From Patella vulgata (lineage: Eukaryota; Mollusca; Gastropoda; Patellidae), in NCBI RefSeq assembly GCF_932274485.2, contig NC_065882.2, positions 72,019,431 through 72,083,430 of the forward strand: a DNA stretch of 64,000 nt, given 5' to 3'. The position numbers and the translations under genes were made by a program. The notes under the pieces are model-generated. The model was not told the DNA's origin. It worked only from the letters and a program-made list of their open reading frames with translations, and did no database searches. Shown here in pieces: positions 36,875 through 50,800 of this stretch. Position 1 is the stretch's first letter. Each line of letters starts with the position of its first letter.

Positions 36875-37870
36875 ACTATGGTGTTCTATTTCAGCCACTT
36901 CCATCGTCGCTTATGTTAAACTATGGCGAAAAAAAGCGACGTCGACATTATAACACGGCGTCACACCTGCATTTTTGAAAGTTTTTTGGTCTTGTTTTCA
37001 TTAAAATTATTATATCCTAATAAATATTTTTTCCAGATATTTTGTACTGGTAGCTGACATTCATTCCAATATTTCATTCAGTGATTATAGATTGCATGTC
37101 TGGGTTAAATAATGCAGAAGTGAACGTCATCTTGGATTCTTTCAACATCGGTCTTAATCTGATTTCCTCGGGGTTTGCTTATATATTTGTCGTCAGAAAA
37201 CCATTAGAATTTGTTTGGTTTTTATAAAGTTCTGCCCCATGCTAACGTTTAGTATACGAAACTTCAATATCAATATCATTTAGCTGTTCAAGTCATATAA
37301 ATTCATTGAAAATCAATATACTTGTTCATCTCAAGATCTTAAACTCTGTGTATCAATCTGAAGTCAACCGGATGAAAACTTTAGCCTCTAGAGCGTCACA
37401 AGATTTTTCAAAGTGATCAAGAGTCATAACTTTGGCAGTAATTATCTAGAGCCTCCACAAGATTAAAAAAGTGATCAAGGGCCATAACTCTGGCAGTAAT
37501 TATCGGAAATCGCTGAAAATAAACAGGCTTCTTCGTCTCATGACTTTCAATGTGTATAAATTTAAAGTCAATCGGATATTAACTTTGGCCTCTAGAGCAT
37601 CCACAAGACTTTTTGAAGTGATCAAGGGCCATAACTTTGGCAGTAATTATTGGAAATCAATAGGTTTCTTCGTCTCATGACCTTAAACACTGTGTATAAA
37701 TTTAAAGTCAATCGGATATTTACTTTAGCCTCTAGAGCGTCCACAAGCAACCGACGGGGGCGACGACAATATACGACCACATTTCAATTTGAGCGTATAA
37801 AAAGCAACCTGTGACACAAAGGGCAACGCGTCGCTTTTTGAAGGCCGACGTCGTGTTAAAAAGTGGACGT
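36875..37870. mobile_element. TIR element upstream of gene 4, interrupted by a pearl-like element
   Basis: Starts ACTATGGTGTTCTATTTCAG about 100 bp upstream of the gene 4 start codon. It resumes after the insert at about 37815 with AACGCGTCGCTTTTTGAAGG. The right terminus is missing. The complete version lies at 52913-53405, at the same distance from gene 3. Confidence 0.65.
37185..37803 (+). mobile_element. Pearl-like element, 5'-truncated, nested in the upstream TIR element
   Basis: Starts within the unique 5' part of the family (CAGAAAACCATTAGAATTTG), has two tandem units with GGGCCATAACTCTGGCAG, and ends in CGACCACATTTCAATTTGAG then CGTATAAAAAG. The TIR element upstream of gene 3 lacks it, which gives the empty site near 53230. 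Confidence 0.7.
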
Positions 37871-39558
37871 CAATATTGTCCTTTAACACGGACATGTTTG
37901 ATATTAAATAATATAGAATTTAGCACCAAATACGAAGAAAAATAAAGAAGTTAAAAAAATATTGAAAAATATGAAGAAAAAGAAACAACAGAAAATCAAA
38001 AAATTTGAAAAATCACCTGTACCTAGTTTTCGAACCGCTCTTTCCTGCTCAACAGTTGGTTAATGGGAGATAATTCCCACTATTGACGTCAATGTTACAT
38101 AATTGAACTGTAACACAATCATCTGATGAAAATATTGAAGGGTATTGGTCATTTCGACTTTTTGCTACTCTCGATCAAAGGAATCTATGGGCTCTCAGAC
38201 ATACTTTAGCACATGATTCCCCTAAATTCATGTCTGATTACTTCCAGATCCTTCCGCCCCTAAACCACGACTTCTCATTAAAACCTGGCAGAAAATGTAA
38301 ACTCAAACACTCTTCTTTCCATCTAGATCAAAAAGCCAACCATAATTGCAATGCAAGGCGGGATGCGGGTGGCGAGAAAGAGGGGATGTTATATTTATGA
38401 ATAGCCCCAAGACAGGCAAAAAATATGCTAAAATGTTATTAAACTATTTCTGAAATCAGTTTGTGTCGATATATCTATTATCTTTTCATCGTTTACCGTG
38501 AAACAAAGTAGTGCGAGAGAAAGAGAGAGAGAGAGAGAAATGGGGTTTAACGTCATTTCGGGACTCACACATGGTTGAATTTTATTTCAATAATTCGCTT
38601 GCGCGTAGGGGTCTTTGGCAGTGGGAGGAAACCAGGGGACCCGGAGAAAATCCACGAGGTCGGCAAGCGACCCTACTCCTTGTCACGTACAACCGGAGAT
38701 CGAAACCACGCGAGTTGACTCAATGATTGATACAGCGCGCACGTGCTAACCATTCGGCCATCCAACCCCCACAAAGTAGTGCAGCTTTACGGTTGTGCCA
38801 GTATTTTTGGATATATGGGAAACCAAAGTCTGAGACCAACCTTATAATCTTAACAGCCGACTGATGGGTATACTTGTTACTTATTTGGAGGAGGGTGGGG
38901 TGGTGCAAATATAAAGGCCATATTTACTGCTTATTCATTATTATGTGTCCATCGTTTCTATCATATTATTTGCATTGCACAGAAAGCGAAATCCGGAAGC
39001 GGACAGGATTGTGAAGCAATTTAAACCTGTTGTATTTCCTAGTTCATAGAAACGTACCAGTGTAAATCTCACCAGACTTTCATTTTTTTCTATGTTGTAT
39101 ATTTATTTTCCGTTTTTTAATAGCAACCACCATCAGAGAGTACAAGCCTTGAAAATTCATAATGCAATCTACAAGGGATCGTCGTTATTGTAGAAAAATG
39201 AAACATGATCTGATCCTCTTGTCTTACATATTCTGTCCTCTAGACATTATTTTTTCCACAGATGATAAAAAAACGAAGAATTATGCCGGATGAGCAAATA
39301 TTGTGTGGGCGTATTTGATTCCCGGGAACTTGGGTGTAACAGCTTTAAGACAAAATCATTAGTAATGCCAGACCCCATTAGACAATAAGCCAATATCCAA
39401 AATATAAAGCGTATTTTCGAAGAAAAATTCCACAATTATAGGAATAGATGGACAATTCACAAGTTTTTTAATCACTCAATTGATATGAACGAAGTGTTCG
39501 TGCATAAATCATGCCAAATCAAGGCTTAAACATCGATGATGATCACGCAATTGACCTT
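37871..39558. other. Intergenic DNA between genes 4 and 3
   Basis: About 37860-38330 matches 21808-22168 and partly 58080-58380. About 38334-38480 and 38820-39558 match the 3' flank of gene 4. It contains the empty site for the 22170 element at 38321-38340 and a family A SINE (38511-38770) not shared with the other flank. No gene. Confidence 0.6.
38511..38770 (-). repeat. SINE family A with short (GA)n tail
   Basis: Minus-strand copy: (GA)n, ATGGGGTTTAACGTCATTTC, ATTCGCTTGCGCGTAGGGG, GGAGGAAACCAGGGGACCC, CGTACAACCGGAGATCGAAA and the head GCGCGCACGTGCTAACCATT. It was inserted after the duplication that made genes 3 and 4, since the gene 4 flank lacks it. Confidence 0.8.
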
Positions 39559-42500
39559 TTAATCAATTAATCCTTCCTGCCTCATCAGCTCATTCCGGAT
39601 ATCTGTTAACAAAGTTTTTAAAACATATTCTCCGCTACTCGAGGGTTTACTTGTCTGCTCCAGTATGGTTTTAGGATAAGTGTCATACAGCTTTCTTTTT
39701 ATTTCTGGATGTTGTGTTAACTGTAATAAATGAAATGGGTTTTAAATCACTCTACAAAATCATGATAATTTCGAGACTAATGTATTATTTCACTAATTCG
39801 CTTGTATGAAGTTGTGGGCGGGGTGAGCCCACTAAATTATTACTACCACTAAATTTCAAGATATTTTGGACTAGACAGTTTCCATGCCTATCTTTAAAGC
39901 CCGAACATGCAAGGACAAAGTTTCAAAAGTATGTACTAGACACGATCAAATATACTTTTATTCATAAATATTTGTTCACATAAATTAATTCTAAATACAG
40001 TAATTAGTTTTTATTAATTTCACACCGCCATCTGCGTGTGTCTTGGGCAAACAAAGTAATAACAATTCGACGATGTTTCATTCTTCATGACAGGTTTTTA
40101 TACGACCACAGTTTCATATGGAGGAAAATTGTCGTCGTCCTCATACATAAATTGTATGTTTATAACCCAAAGATCTCGATGCCTTTCGATATTCGCGCAT
40201 ATTGGGTCGTAACGTCCTGGACCGAAACTATAGAGGTCATAATTTTGGTCCGATTTTGATGAAACTTTCGAGATGACATGTATCCGACGGTAACTTTTTG
40301 GATTATGGCGTTTTTAGATTGTGGATCCTCTAGAGGTTACAACTTTTATCCGATTTTAAAAACCGTTCAAATATATCACCGATACATCCTAATGACGTTT
40401 GAGTTCGAATTTCGTGAAAATCGGATCGAGACTGCCGGACGAAATGACCGCTTTATGTACGCTAATAGTGTAAACGTAAGTACCAAGGTGGTGAACCCTC
40501 TATAAGTCACACTATTTATCCGATTATGATAAAATTTTAAATATATGTTTATATCCCATAGATCTTGGTTCCTTTAGATATTGTCACATGTTGGACCGTA
40601 ACATACTGGATTATAAACCCTGGTTCTCTGCCCAAAATGTAGGCGTATCTTGCATGACAACCGCTTGTTTTATACCCCGATGTGCATAATTAAATAATAA
40701 CATCGGTTTTCACATTAAAATAGTATACATATTTTTTTTACTTTTGCTGTGCCTTTAAATTGTTGGATATTTTGTGAGTTTGCAAATTTTAAATAAAACC
40801 CGAGGGCAAGTGTCTTCAAAATGAGTATTTTATATATTCAATTTATTCTATTTTGATATGGGCTGCCTAAATGTAAAACTGTTTTAAAATGCTTACCTTT
40901 GCTTGGTATGCTTGTGTCATATATTTGTCGGCGTTTTCACCAAAACATTTTATATTATCAAAGTCTGCTACTTCTCTACCACATTTCAGTATATCATTTT
41001 CCTCTGACAACTTCATTATTTTTGCTTTTGCCTTCCGAACGTTATCTTCAAACAATTCTACAAAAATAAATTGTATACATTATGTATAAGATTTAGATAA
41101 AGAGATGGTCGTTCTTGCTATAATGATTCAAAAATAGATAATGCAAAAATTGTGAGTGTTTAATTGACAACAAATAGCTTCGAAGGTCAGTCCTTTTATG
41201 GAGTGGTGTCCATTTAACGTTAACCGATTATATGGCACGGATGGTTACTTGTTCTTGGTCCCCAACAGAATCAAAACAAACATTTTATGTTTTTGAGGAT
41301 GGGACTTTCAAGTACTGTAAGGCAGTTCTAGAATTGTTAGCTAATTTTACATGAAGTTACATAGACAAGGCCAGATATGTTTGCTTAACCAAGACAGAAT
41401 AAATACAGTTTGAGGAATTGTAAATATATAATACGTTTGTGATATAGAAAGCGTGTCAGTTAATAAAGACGATATATAGACTTTTAGCACATTTAATCAA
41501 CTCTATAGAGTGATACATCAACTTGTCGGTCGGTTGATAAATACTGACCCAAAGTCAATAATGGTATATCTGTCAAAAGTGTGCCGGGCATAATATGAAG
41601 TATATGATCTGTAATGACATAAAGGTGAAAGCGTCTTGCCGATTCTCTGGGAAAGATATTATTGTACTCGTGATTTATCCACATAAAATAACTCTGGGAA
41701 AAATACTTAATGCAGGCTTTATGCAAATTTTGTGTTAGTAGATTGCTTTAACTTTCGAAATTGCCAATAAACGACAAGACCGTGTTCAAAGCTTGTGGCG
41801 TGTTACATTGCAAACAATCGTAAGCAAGTACTAGAAGTTCAGGTTCTAAACTAAAAGAAGTAGTTCTATTTAAAATCCGTCTTCAAAACTCCAGCTCCGT
41901 CAAGATCTAAAGTCGAATATAATAGAACATGCTCGATTGCAACACCTTCCGACATTTTAAACCTTAGTCGGCAAATAGAACAACCTTCGAATTGTGACGA
42001 CAGATACTGACACTGTAAAGCTAGCATAACTGTAGAACATGTACAATAACACAGTTTACTTACCCGCTTTCTTATATTCTACAAACTGAGTAACACTGCA
42101 AAATGTAACACCATCTACTTCAAATTCCCACTTATAGCCCTTACTGAGTGGAGAGCCAGCTCGAATCAACTCGTACTCCTTTGAAAGTTTCTGGGATAAT
42201 TTCCTGTAATCTTTATACTTAAAAGCTTCTTCTAGTGGTTTAGATTCCGGTTCAACAGCAGCTGCTTCATCGGATGTATTATCTTCCTTGGGTTTATGAG
42301 GACTTTTCTCAACACGTGTTTCTAAGATGTCCTTTCTATTGTTTAAAACATATTTTAGGGGTTTAGTTGGGGAGGTTTTGCAACCTTCTTTATCTTTACC
42401 AATAGTTGTTTCGTGTGTTCTATCATTTCTGTAACTGCCGTTCTGTTTGTTACCCTTTGGGGTTTTGGATTTTTGTTTTTTAGTATCCTTCCATGTTTGC

Positions 42501-45500
42501 AAATCCTCAGGACTCTTACGATCCACTCGTCGTTTTCTGTCACCATTCTCACTGTTGGTCGAATCAGGCACACCATGTATTCTGTCCTTACTTAACGCTC
42601 TCACCATATCATCTGACCATTCCGTTTCTGCTTCATTTCCTTTAGTTATTTCAAAATCGATTTCAGATCCAGAGACTAGTACTGAGGAATCCGAATTTTC
42701 TTTGGACGTGTCAAATTTCTCATGTTTATCAGTGAGCAATTGAAATCTATTACTCTCGAAACCTGCACCAACATCCTCGATCTCTTTGGGCGTTTCAGTA
42801 TGATCCTGTGAACCATTTAGTTTAGACGGGCGTGCTGTGGTTTTATGGCAATTCTCCTCGTTGTTTCCCGTAGACTGATTAGAACGATTTGAAAAATGGT
42901 CATCCTTCATAATTTCATCACGGACTTCCATTAGAATGAATTCGCTCCAATGTCGCCATTTAAAAAATGGTTCTTTCAATTGATGTGGATGACGTATGAT
43001 CTGCTGTCTATCTCCTTTCTGAAGATTTAGTATTGTCTTTGGAAACGAATTAATGAGTAATTGTTTGAACTCTTCATTTTGGGAAATCTGAAGAATATAG
43101 ATAAAACTAAAATATTTTACTACTAAATCAGTGAAGAAAACAAGATTTTACCGTTAATATTCAATGTTTTCTTAATGCAAAGAACATCCATTAAAGACGT
43201 TCTTAAAGAGGCGTAATCCTTTATTAATTTTATATAAAAATAACGAGACAAACCTATCTAACGAAAATTTATTATTGATCTATTTAGACCACAGATATTT
43301 CCACAAATGTTTGCTGAGCTACAGCCTATACTCTGTACGATTCGTATAACAAATATGAATCCTAACACCCCATATTTCATGTGGTCAAAGATCAGTCTCC
43401 AATGCTGAATAAAATATAATCTAAAAAAATGTAACTATGAATAGTCACATTAAGGCACATCGACATGGTGAAGATATAAAAATATTATTACAACTCGTTA
43501 TGTATCACATGCCTTGATAGTTAAAACATGAATATATACATAACTACCTATCCAAAATACACTCAAATTCCACGTGTGGCAAAATATATATCTGTAAATG
43601 CTTGAGAAAAAAGAAGTGTACAGTACCTTAGCTTTAACACCTTTCTTGTATATATCATTTCTTTGCTTGTGCCACTGTTTTGAAATGAAGTTAGATACCT
43701 GGCTGTTCAGTAAATCATCTGGTGTAGATATTCCAATAGCTCGTTTTTTACTTGCGTCATCTTTAAAAAAATCTGAACAGAAAATAACATATTATAAATT
43801 ACATTGACATCCATGGCTGCTACCATAACATTCTGTCTAAAGAACAAAATCTACAAACTACACACTTTTATCATTTTGTTTGAGTATATAACACAACACA
43901 ATGGTATGGATAATGATCACTATATACAATGTCGTGTGTATATATGATAGTGGTTGTTATCTATGCTTTAATCCAGCAATGCCCCCAAATAAACGGTGTT
44001 ATGGCAGAGAGGTGTGGAAACTTAAGTAAGCAAAGGATTATAGACTGTATCATTATTATTACTGCCCATCTTGTACGGTTAACAATGTCAATGATTAAAA
44101 TATATGAGATAAGTTCATGTGTTATCGGTTAACAAATATCTTAAAGTTTCTTTACTTATTTTGCCTTCCAAATTTACTCATGAATCAATCAAATATATCA
44201 TTACAAACTCTCTATCACTGTATAAGGTTATCTATTACTCCAATTACACATACGGTAACGACTCGGCTAGTTCAACGGACATTGACAGGAATATCGGTAG
44301 AAACCAGGTGTCATTGTGGGGGAAGTCTGTAAGGGGTTTGAAGACACTGATCAGACGGAGGATGACCACAGCCAGGTTGAGCACCACAGCAACGAGGACC
44401 TCTTACCAACTGATGCTACTCAGGCCGACATGGAGTCAGAGCCAGATGATACAAACCCTCAAGAACAACAACAGAAAACCAACAGTACAATGGTCATCAA
44501 CAGACGAAAAGAGATGGGAAGCATTTGACCAACAGATCCCACGGAACACACTGGTTGGTGATGTGCAGAGAAAGATAACATCATTATCAACAATATGCAT
44601 TAGACATGGAAAGTTTTGGGGCTACAGAATGGAAGAATTGGGGGAAACCACAGGAAATACCAAACAGACACTAGCAAGATACAAAACCCAAGAACCCAGA
44701 TTAATAAGATCACTAGATAGTACAGAACAGCAAGGGAATATGAAAAGATATGCCTCAGTGAGTTACGATCAATCCTGGGGGAGAAGAGGAACAACTTACT
44801 GGGAGCAGAGAGAATAAGGAAAGAGGGCAATGTTTATATCAAATCCATACAGATTTACGAAAACAACTCTTGTTAAGAAGGGCATCAGCACCTGGCCCCA
44901 ACAGTATCCCATATAAAGTTGACAAGAGATGCCCAAAGATTTTGAGTCACCGGTGGAAGCTACTGAAAGTGGTATGGAGGAAAGGAAAGATTCCATCTTG
45001 TTGGCAGATGGCTGGGGATGCTTTGTATCAAAGAAGGACAACTCTGAAGGAATAAATCAATTCCGTACAATATCTCTGTTAAATGTAGAAGGGAAAATAA
45101 TCTTCTTCTCAGTACTAGTCCGGAGAATGACACCATACATGAAAAAGTACAGAACGGAGGAGTGCCTGGGTTCTCCGAATGCATTGAACACACCAGCTTC
45201 CCAACATAATTAATCCACGAAGCAAAGATCAACAAGAGAGATCTCACTGTAGTATGGCTGGATTTAGCGAATGCCTATGAACCATTCCACATATGCTCAT
45301 AGAGTAGGCTCTTGTACACTACCATATACCTGAACACTTCAAAGGGCTGATTAGAAGTTACTTAAATATACATTATGTAAGAGTTAAACCTGCCTACATT
45401 TCTGTAGGCCTGAAATGTTATATAAACTATTAATTAGACATTAATTAACAAAACAAGACCATGATCAACTCCCGATGGCATCGGATACTCGAGATTTTAC

Positions 45501-47796
45501 CTAGATTAGAACGGTTCGCCATTTAAAAATTAAATTGAAAAATTATGGGAAAACGAAGCTATGTCTTGAATATACTAGTTCCAGGGTTACCACAATGGAC
45601 ACATCTTGTCAAAACTACAAACAGTAATAACATGGCTCAGAATTAAGTAATTTGAATGAAATTTGCAATATTTTCATGTTAAATTATCTATTTTGAGCTA
45701 TATAGCAAGAATGGTCAGTTAACGTAAAGTTTTACTCTAGAAAAGTTGGGTCTGGTTTTGTGCCAATTTGATGGACCCCCCCCCCCCGCGCTTAGTCTCC
45801 GGTCTAATGGGCATGAACGTGACACTCAAAGCATGAGAAACAGAAACTAGGGGCCCAAAGACACCAGGCAACATCCAAACAGGGGCTTTATGGACAATCT
45901 CGCCATCACTCAAATACAAGCTAGGTGGATACGAAATACGTTAGAGGAAACTGCATCATGGGCAAGAATGACCTTAAAACCCAGGAAGTCGAAATCCCTT
46001 AATAAAAGGGAAGGAAAAGTTTCAAGGCAGTAAAAGCTCAAGATCCAGGATGAGAACATTCCATCTATCATTGGGAATCCAGTCAAGTGTTTAGGCACAC
46101 ATCAAAAGGATTGAACAGCAAGTTAATGAGGGGATTCGGAACACAGGGCTTCCTGGGAAATTCAAGGCATGGGTCTACCAGAATGGTCTCTTACCATGCA
46201 TACCCTGGCCCTTGATGCTTTATGAGATATCTGTTTAAACGGTGGAGACGCATCAACAAAAACCTCAGGAATCAATGGTTGGAGAATTAAAGACTGGCAA
46301 GACAAGACTTCTCGTGACATTAAAAGATTCCAAAGATGACGAGGTGAGATTAGCAGGAGTGGAAGTATGAACAGACAGGAAGTGGCTTGTGAACAATTGC
46401 TGGGGCATAACGGGGTGACCCCTTATCTATAGAACTGTGTTGTGATATGTTCAATGATAGCATTAATGCTATACAAAGAATATTTGATTGATTGGGAAAT
46501 ATCGAGTAGACGATTAAAGATCGTAAAGCTATAACTAAATATTACCTAGAGTATTCGACATTAGAACCACGAATTATTGGTCCATTCAAATAAATAGTGA
46601 TGTTGATATTTTATCGTGAAAATATGGGCTCTGTATCAATTATTTAAGACACAGAGAACTATTTTAAAAACAGTACAAGCCGGCGTATACTCTATGCTCT
46701 CGAGCGCGATTTATGACGAGGCGACTTCATGAAAGAGGCTATAAGCGTCAGTGCGTAAGTGGAATTTCAAAATGTACTTCCTATGTAGACTGGACTAACC
46801 AAATGAATGTGAACCAGTTTATATACATTCATATTGCATCATACGGGGACATAACCACGTTGACGGAACACTGGCTAGATTTAATAATTTTATTATACTT
46901 TGTAATAGTTCTTACCTGCTTTACAATAAAACATGTATTGGCCCAGAAAACAAAATTCAACACCATCAACAACAAACTTACTACAATGACGATTACTTAA
47001 CGGTGAATCATTATCGAAGAATAAAAACTTCTCTGAACGATCTCGGCTCTCCCTGCTGTTCGAAATTTCCTTGATGGGGGTTGAATATTTGGGCTTTCTT
47101 GTATCATTGGTTCGACGAGAAACGTTTTTTTTGGCCCAAAGCTTATCACGGACATCCACCAATATCAAATCCCTCCAAAACCAGTCCTTGTTCTCACTTG
47201 TCGTTAAGAGATTTGGCCCTTGTTTTATTATATCCTGTCTCTCATATCCATTCACTTGAAGTATTTTCTTTGGATATGATTTTAGCAAAGTATTCTTTAG
47301 AGATTCATTTTGTGAAAACTGAAACAAAAAGATTATTATTTTATAAAATCATGAAAGAGTCCATTAGCTCCCGAAACCAATTGTTTAATAAACGAAACAT
47401 GCACTTTAATATTACAAATAATAAGATACATGTATTTATCTTAGAAATGCTGTTGATATCGGTTTTTTCCTAGTTCTACAAATCATAGTTCATACTATAT
47501 TAAATTGAAAATGGAGGGGAATAATGGGTGCCCGTTTTGATTACAACTGATGTGTTTATTCGTTTTGTCGGTAGATCAAAGTTAATATTTGTAAAAATAA
47601 AGACCAACTTCCAATGTATCTGTTGTATTCGGGATTTAATCTGTCAGGGTGCACCCACCCCAGATATGCAACACCTTATTTGGACGAAAAGCAAAGAAAC
47701 GTTTTACAATAGCTAGAATAGTTTGTTGTTATTACGCCTGTCCAACCTCGTGGGTTTTCTCCGGGTTCTCCGGTTTCCTCCCACTGCTAACGACCC

Positions 47797-47827
<31 letters not shown>

Positions 47828-50800
47828 TGTTTGTTGTCATTAATCAGCTTTTTATCGTACTAATTGTTCCATTTGCATATTAATTTAGAAATTCTAAACC
47901 CCATGACATGTATTATTCTTATCCATTATTTCTCTATAACCTCATTATTTTGGTAGCCTACCAATTAAAGAATTAAAGTTTTCAAAAGTTGTATTAGAAA
48001 AATGTGGAAGATTCAATAAGTTTATCTGTGTAGGATAAAGCACGAGGCTGAGGTTATGCTGGGGAAAGAAAGACTGAAGAAAATAACTCGAGAAAAAGAA
48101 AAGCCGGGGCCGACAGGCCGAGGTTTTTCTTTCGAGGTTTTTTTTCTGAAGTCTTTCTTCCCCAGCATAACCGAAGTCGAGGACTTTGTCTTGCTTATAA
48201 ACCGTCTATGTTTATATGTTCGTAAAATGAGACTATTCGAGAATTCCAGGAAGAAAACCTTATATCATGTTTTCTTATAGAAAATAAAAACCTATCCTGG
48301 AAGAATAACCCGATACAGGTTTAAAGTAAAACTTTCAGAAGAATAACCCCAAATTCCCCTGTATATATTCAAAGCGGCCCCGACTCTCGGGCAAGTTATT
48401 CCAGGCATAGAATATACCGACAAACATCAAAGAGATTTACTGTTAAAGGTTTATAAGTGACCATAATATTGTATGTTTTAATCCCGTACAAAGGCTAGGC
48501 GTGGTTATTTTTAGTAAATTAATAACTCTATTGCTGCTTTAATAAACTCAGATTCAAACAATACCTTGGCTTCAAATCCTATCTTATAGCTAACTTGGCT
48601 TTCCTCATACCACGTATCTTCATCATAATTATCTACCTTGTCTTCTATATCATATAATTCACGGGCGGATTTTATACTTAGCGCCTTCTCCATCTGAACT
48701 CTGTCTTTAAATAACGCTGAAAAGATGAAAACAAATGTTACAATTCAATTTGCTGAGATCGACCATATTAAAAACGATAGAATAGTGTTACATGTGGATT
48801 GGCGAGCCGGATGGACATTTTAATTCAAATGTACATTCTCATTTATAATATTTACCCAACAGAGGTTCAGTAGCAATTTTTACAAAACCTGGATACCGTA
48901 CCTATGCAGATAGATGGGCGTTATAAGAAATATATCATCTTATACCTACCTGCTTTTCTATAGAACACATAATGTTCTACCGAATAGAACGTTTTATCAT
49001 CCACAATAAAGTCACAAGGATATTCTGAATGAAATGGTGATTCCATCCCCCAATAGAACACATACTTATTAGAATTGGGTTCTCTCTGTTTATCCTTGAA
49101 TCTCCTTCTTTTTGTTGTCTCGAATTCCCTCTGATCACTTTGTAGAGTAGGGATGGTGGGTTCTTTTATTTGACTTTCTTTCATCATTAGTTCATCTCGC
49201 ACATTTGTCAGAATTTGTCCTAGCAAATTTCGTCCCCTCCAACAGTCTTTATGTAAAGCTCCTGGGTCCTGTTTGGAGAGCCCTATGCCCCATCTCGTGT
49301 CACTGGAACTACATTTCACTAATAACCTTGGGTAAGTTGTAAACAAACTTTCTTTTAAATATTTGTTCTGCGAAAACTTAAAAATAAAATGATATATATT
49401 TTATACGCACACCCCTTTGAAATTGAAGGGGCTTTGACGAAGATCGGCGTACGCCATTAAGTGTCAGGATTTGTCTTAGCAAATTCCGCCCCCTTCAACA
49501 ATCTTTCTGTAATGCACTAGGGTCATATGTGGCATATACGGAGTAACCTATGCCCCATCTCGTGCCACTCGGAATACGTGTCAAATAAACTCTGTTTTAC
49601 AACTTTTAACCATTCGTTCTGGGAAAACTTAAAAATAAAATTATATATATTTTATACGTACACCCCTTTAAAATGAAAGGGGATTTAACGAAGAAGGTCG
49701 TACGTCGTTCAGTGTGGCTGTGTTTCCGCCTACTCTTCATCGTATTCCATCTTTCCCGGCCAGCGCCGCGACCTCCTGGTTAGTAAGCACCCTACTCACT
49801 GATCAACCGTGGCTCCCAAAATACACCCTGATTAAACATTCACAGCCACTTAATTATAGTACCGTAAGTGTAGTAAAGACGAATGAGTTGATAATGATCG
49901 TAATCATGTGATGTGGAATGTACCAACGTAACACGCATTCCCATTGGCAGATGTCTCAAAATAAGTCAGCATACTCTGCCATTCAAATAGGAATATTTCC
50001 TTGTAAACCGTAATAGCTTATATCTAAATTTAGCATGCAGTGCGAGAGTAGGGGTTCTAATGGTAATGCAATCTTTGACATGAATGATTGTTGCCACTGC
50101 CCTATTTGTGGTGTAAAATACGACTCGGTTCAATATTGTGGTGTAAAATACGACTCGGTTCAATATTGTTATTTTCTGAATCCACCATTATCCCTCGGTG
50201 TTAAAAGAACGTCTTCGATTTGATTTTTCAAATACAATATATTCTGAAGTGGACTGATTAGTAATTAATATAAACATTACTCTTGTAAAAATTCGAATGG
50301 ACAAAAATAAAAAAAGGTCGAATATTTCATGGTATTTACCAAGTTCTATGTGTATGTGTTGATCGAGAAATATTCTAGTGTGGTTTCCCCTTGTCAGTGT
50401 TGTAGGACAGTGTCTCATTGTACGGGTGGGATGAAAAACCAAGTTCACGTGTACACGTTGGCGTGCACGTTGAAGCATGTTGAACAGTTGTCAATATTAC
50501 AAGTCATTTATAGCACGCTTCATTCGTTAACAGGTTTAACCCCTCGGCCTTCGGCCTCTGGTTAAACCTGTTAACTCATGAAAGCCGTGCAATAAATATA
50601 ACGTATTTCATTTCGTGTATGTGTTCTGTGTGACTATAAACAGAAGCATGGTGTAATATTGCAGACAGCTTCAGGGATTTTATTCACTGAGAGGTTTTTT
50701 TTACAACGTTTCACTAACGGCGAGGGTACACTCATTCAAATGTTATCAATAAAGATGCATGCATTCCTATATGTTGCTTAATAGAATGCTTGTAAAAGAT

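Noticed and set aside
47649-47843. 64-residue frame with Ser-Leu repeats
   Set aside because: It reads a SINE fragment and its (CT)n tail.
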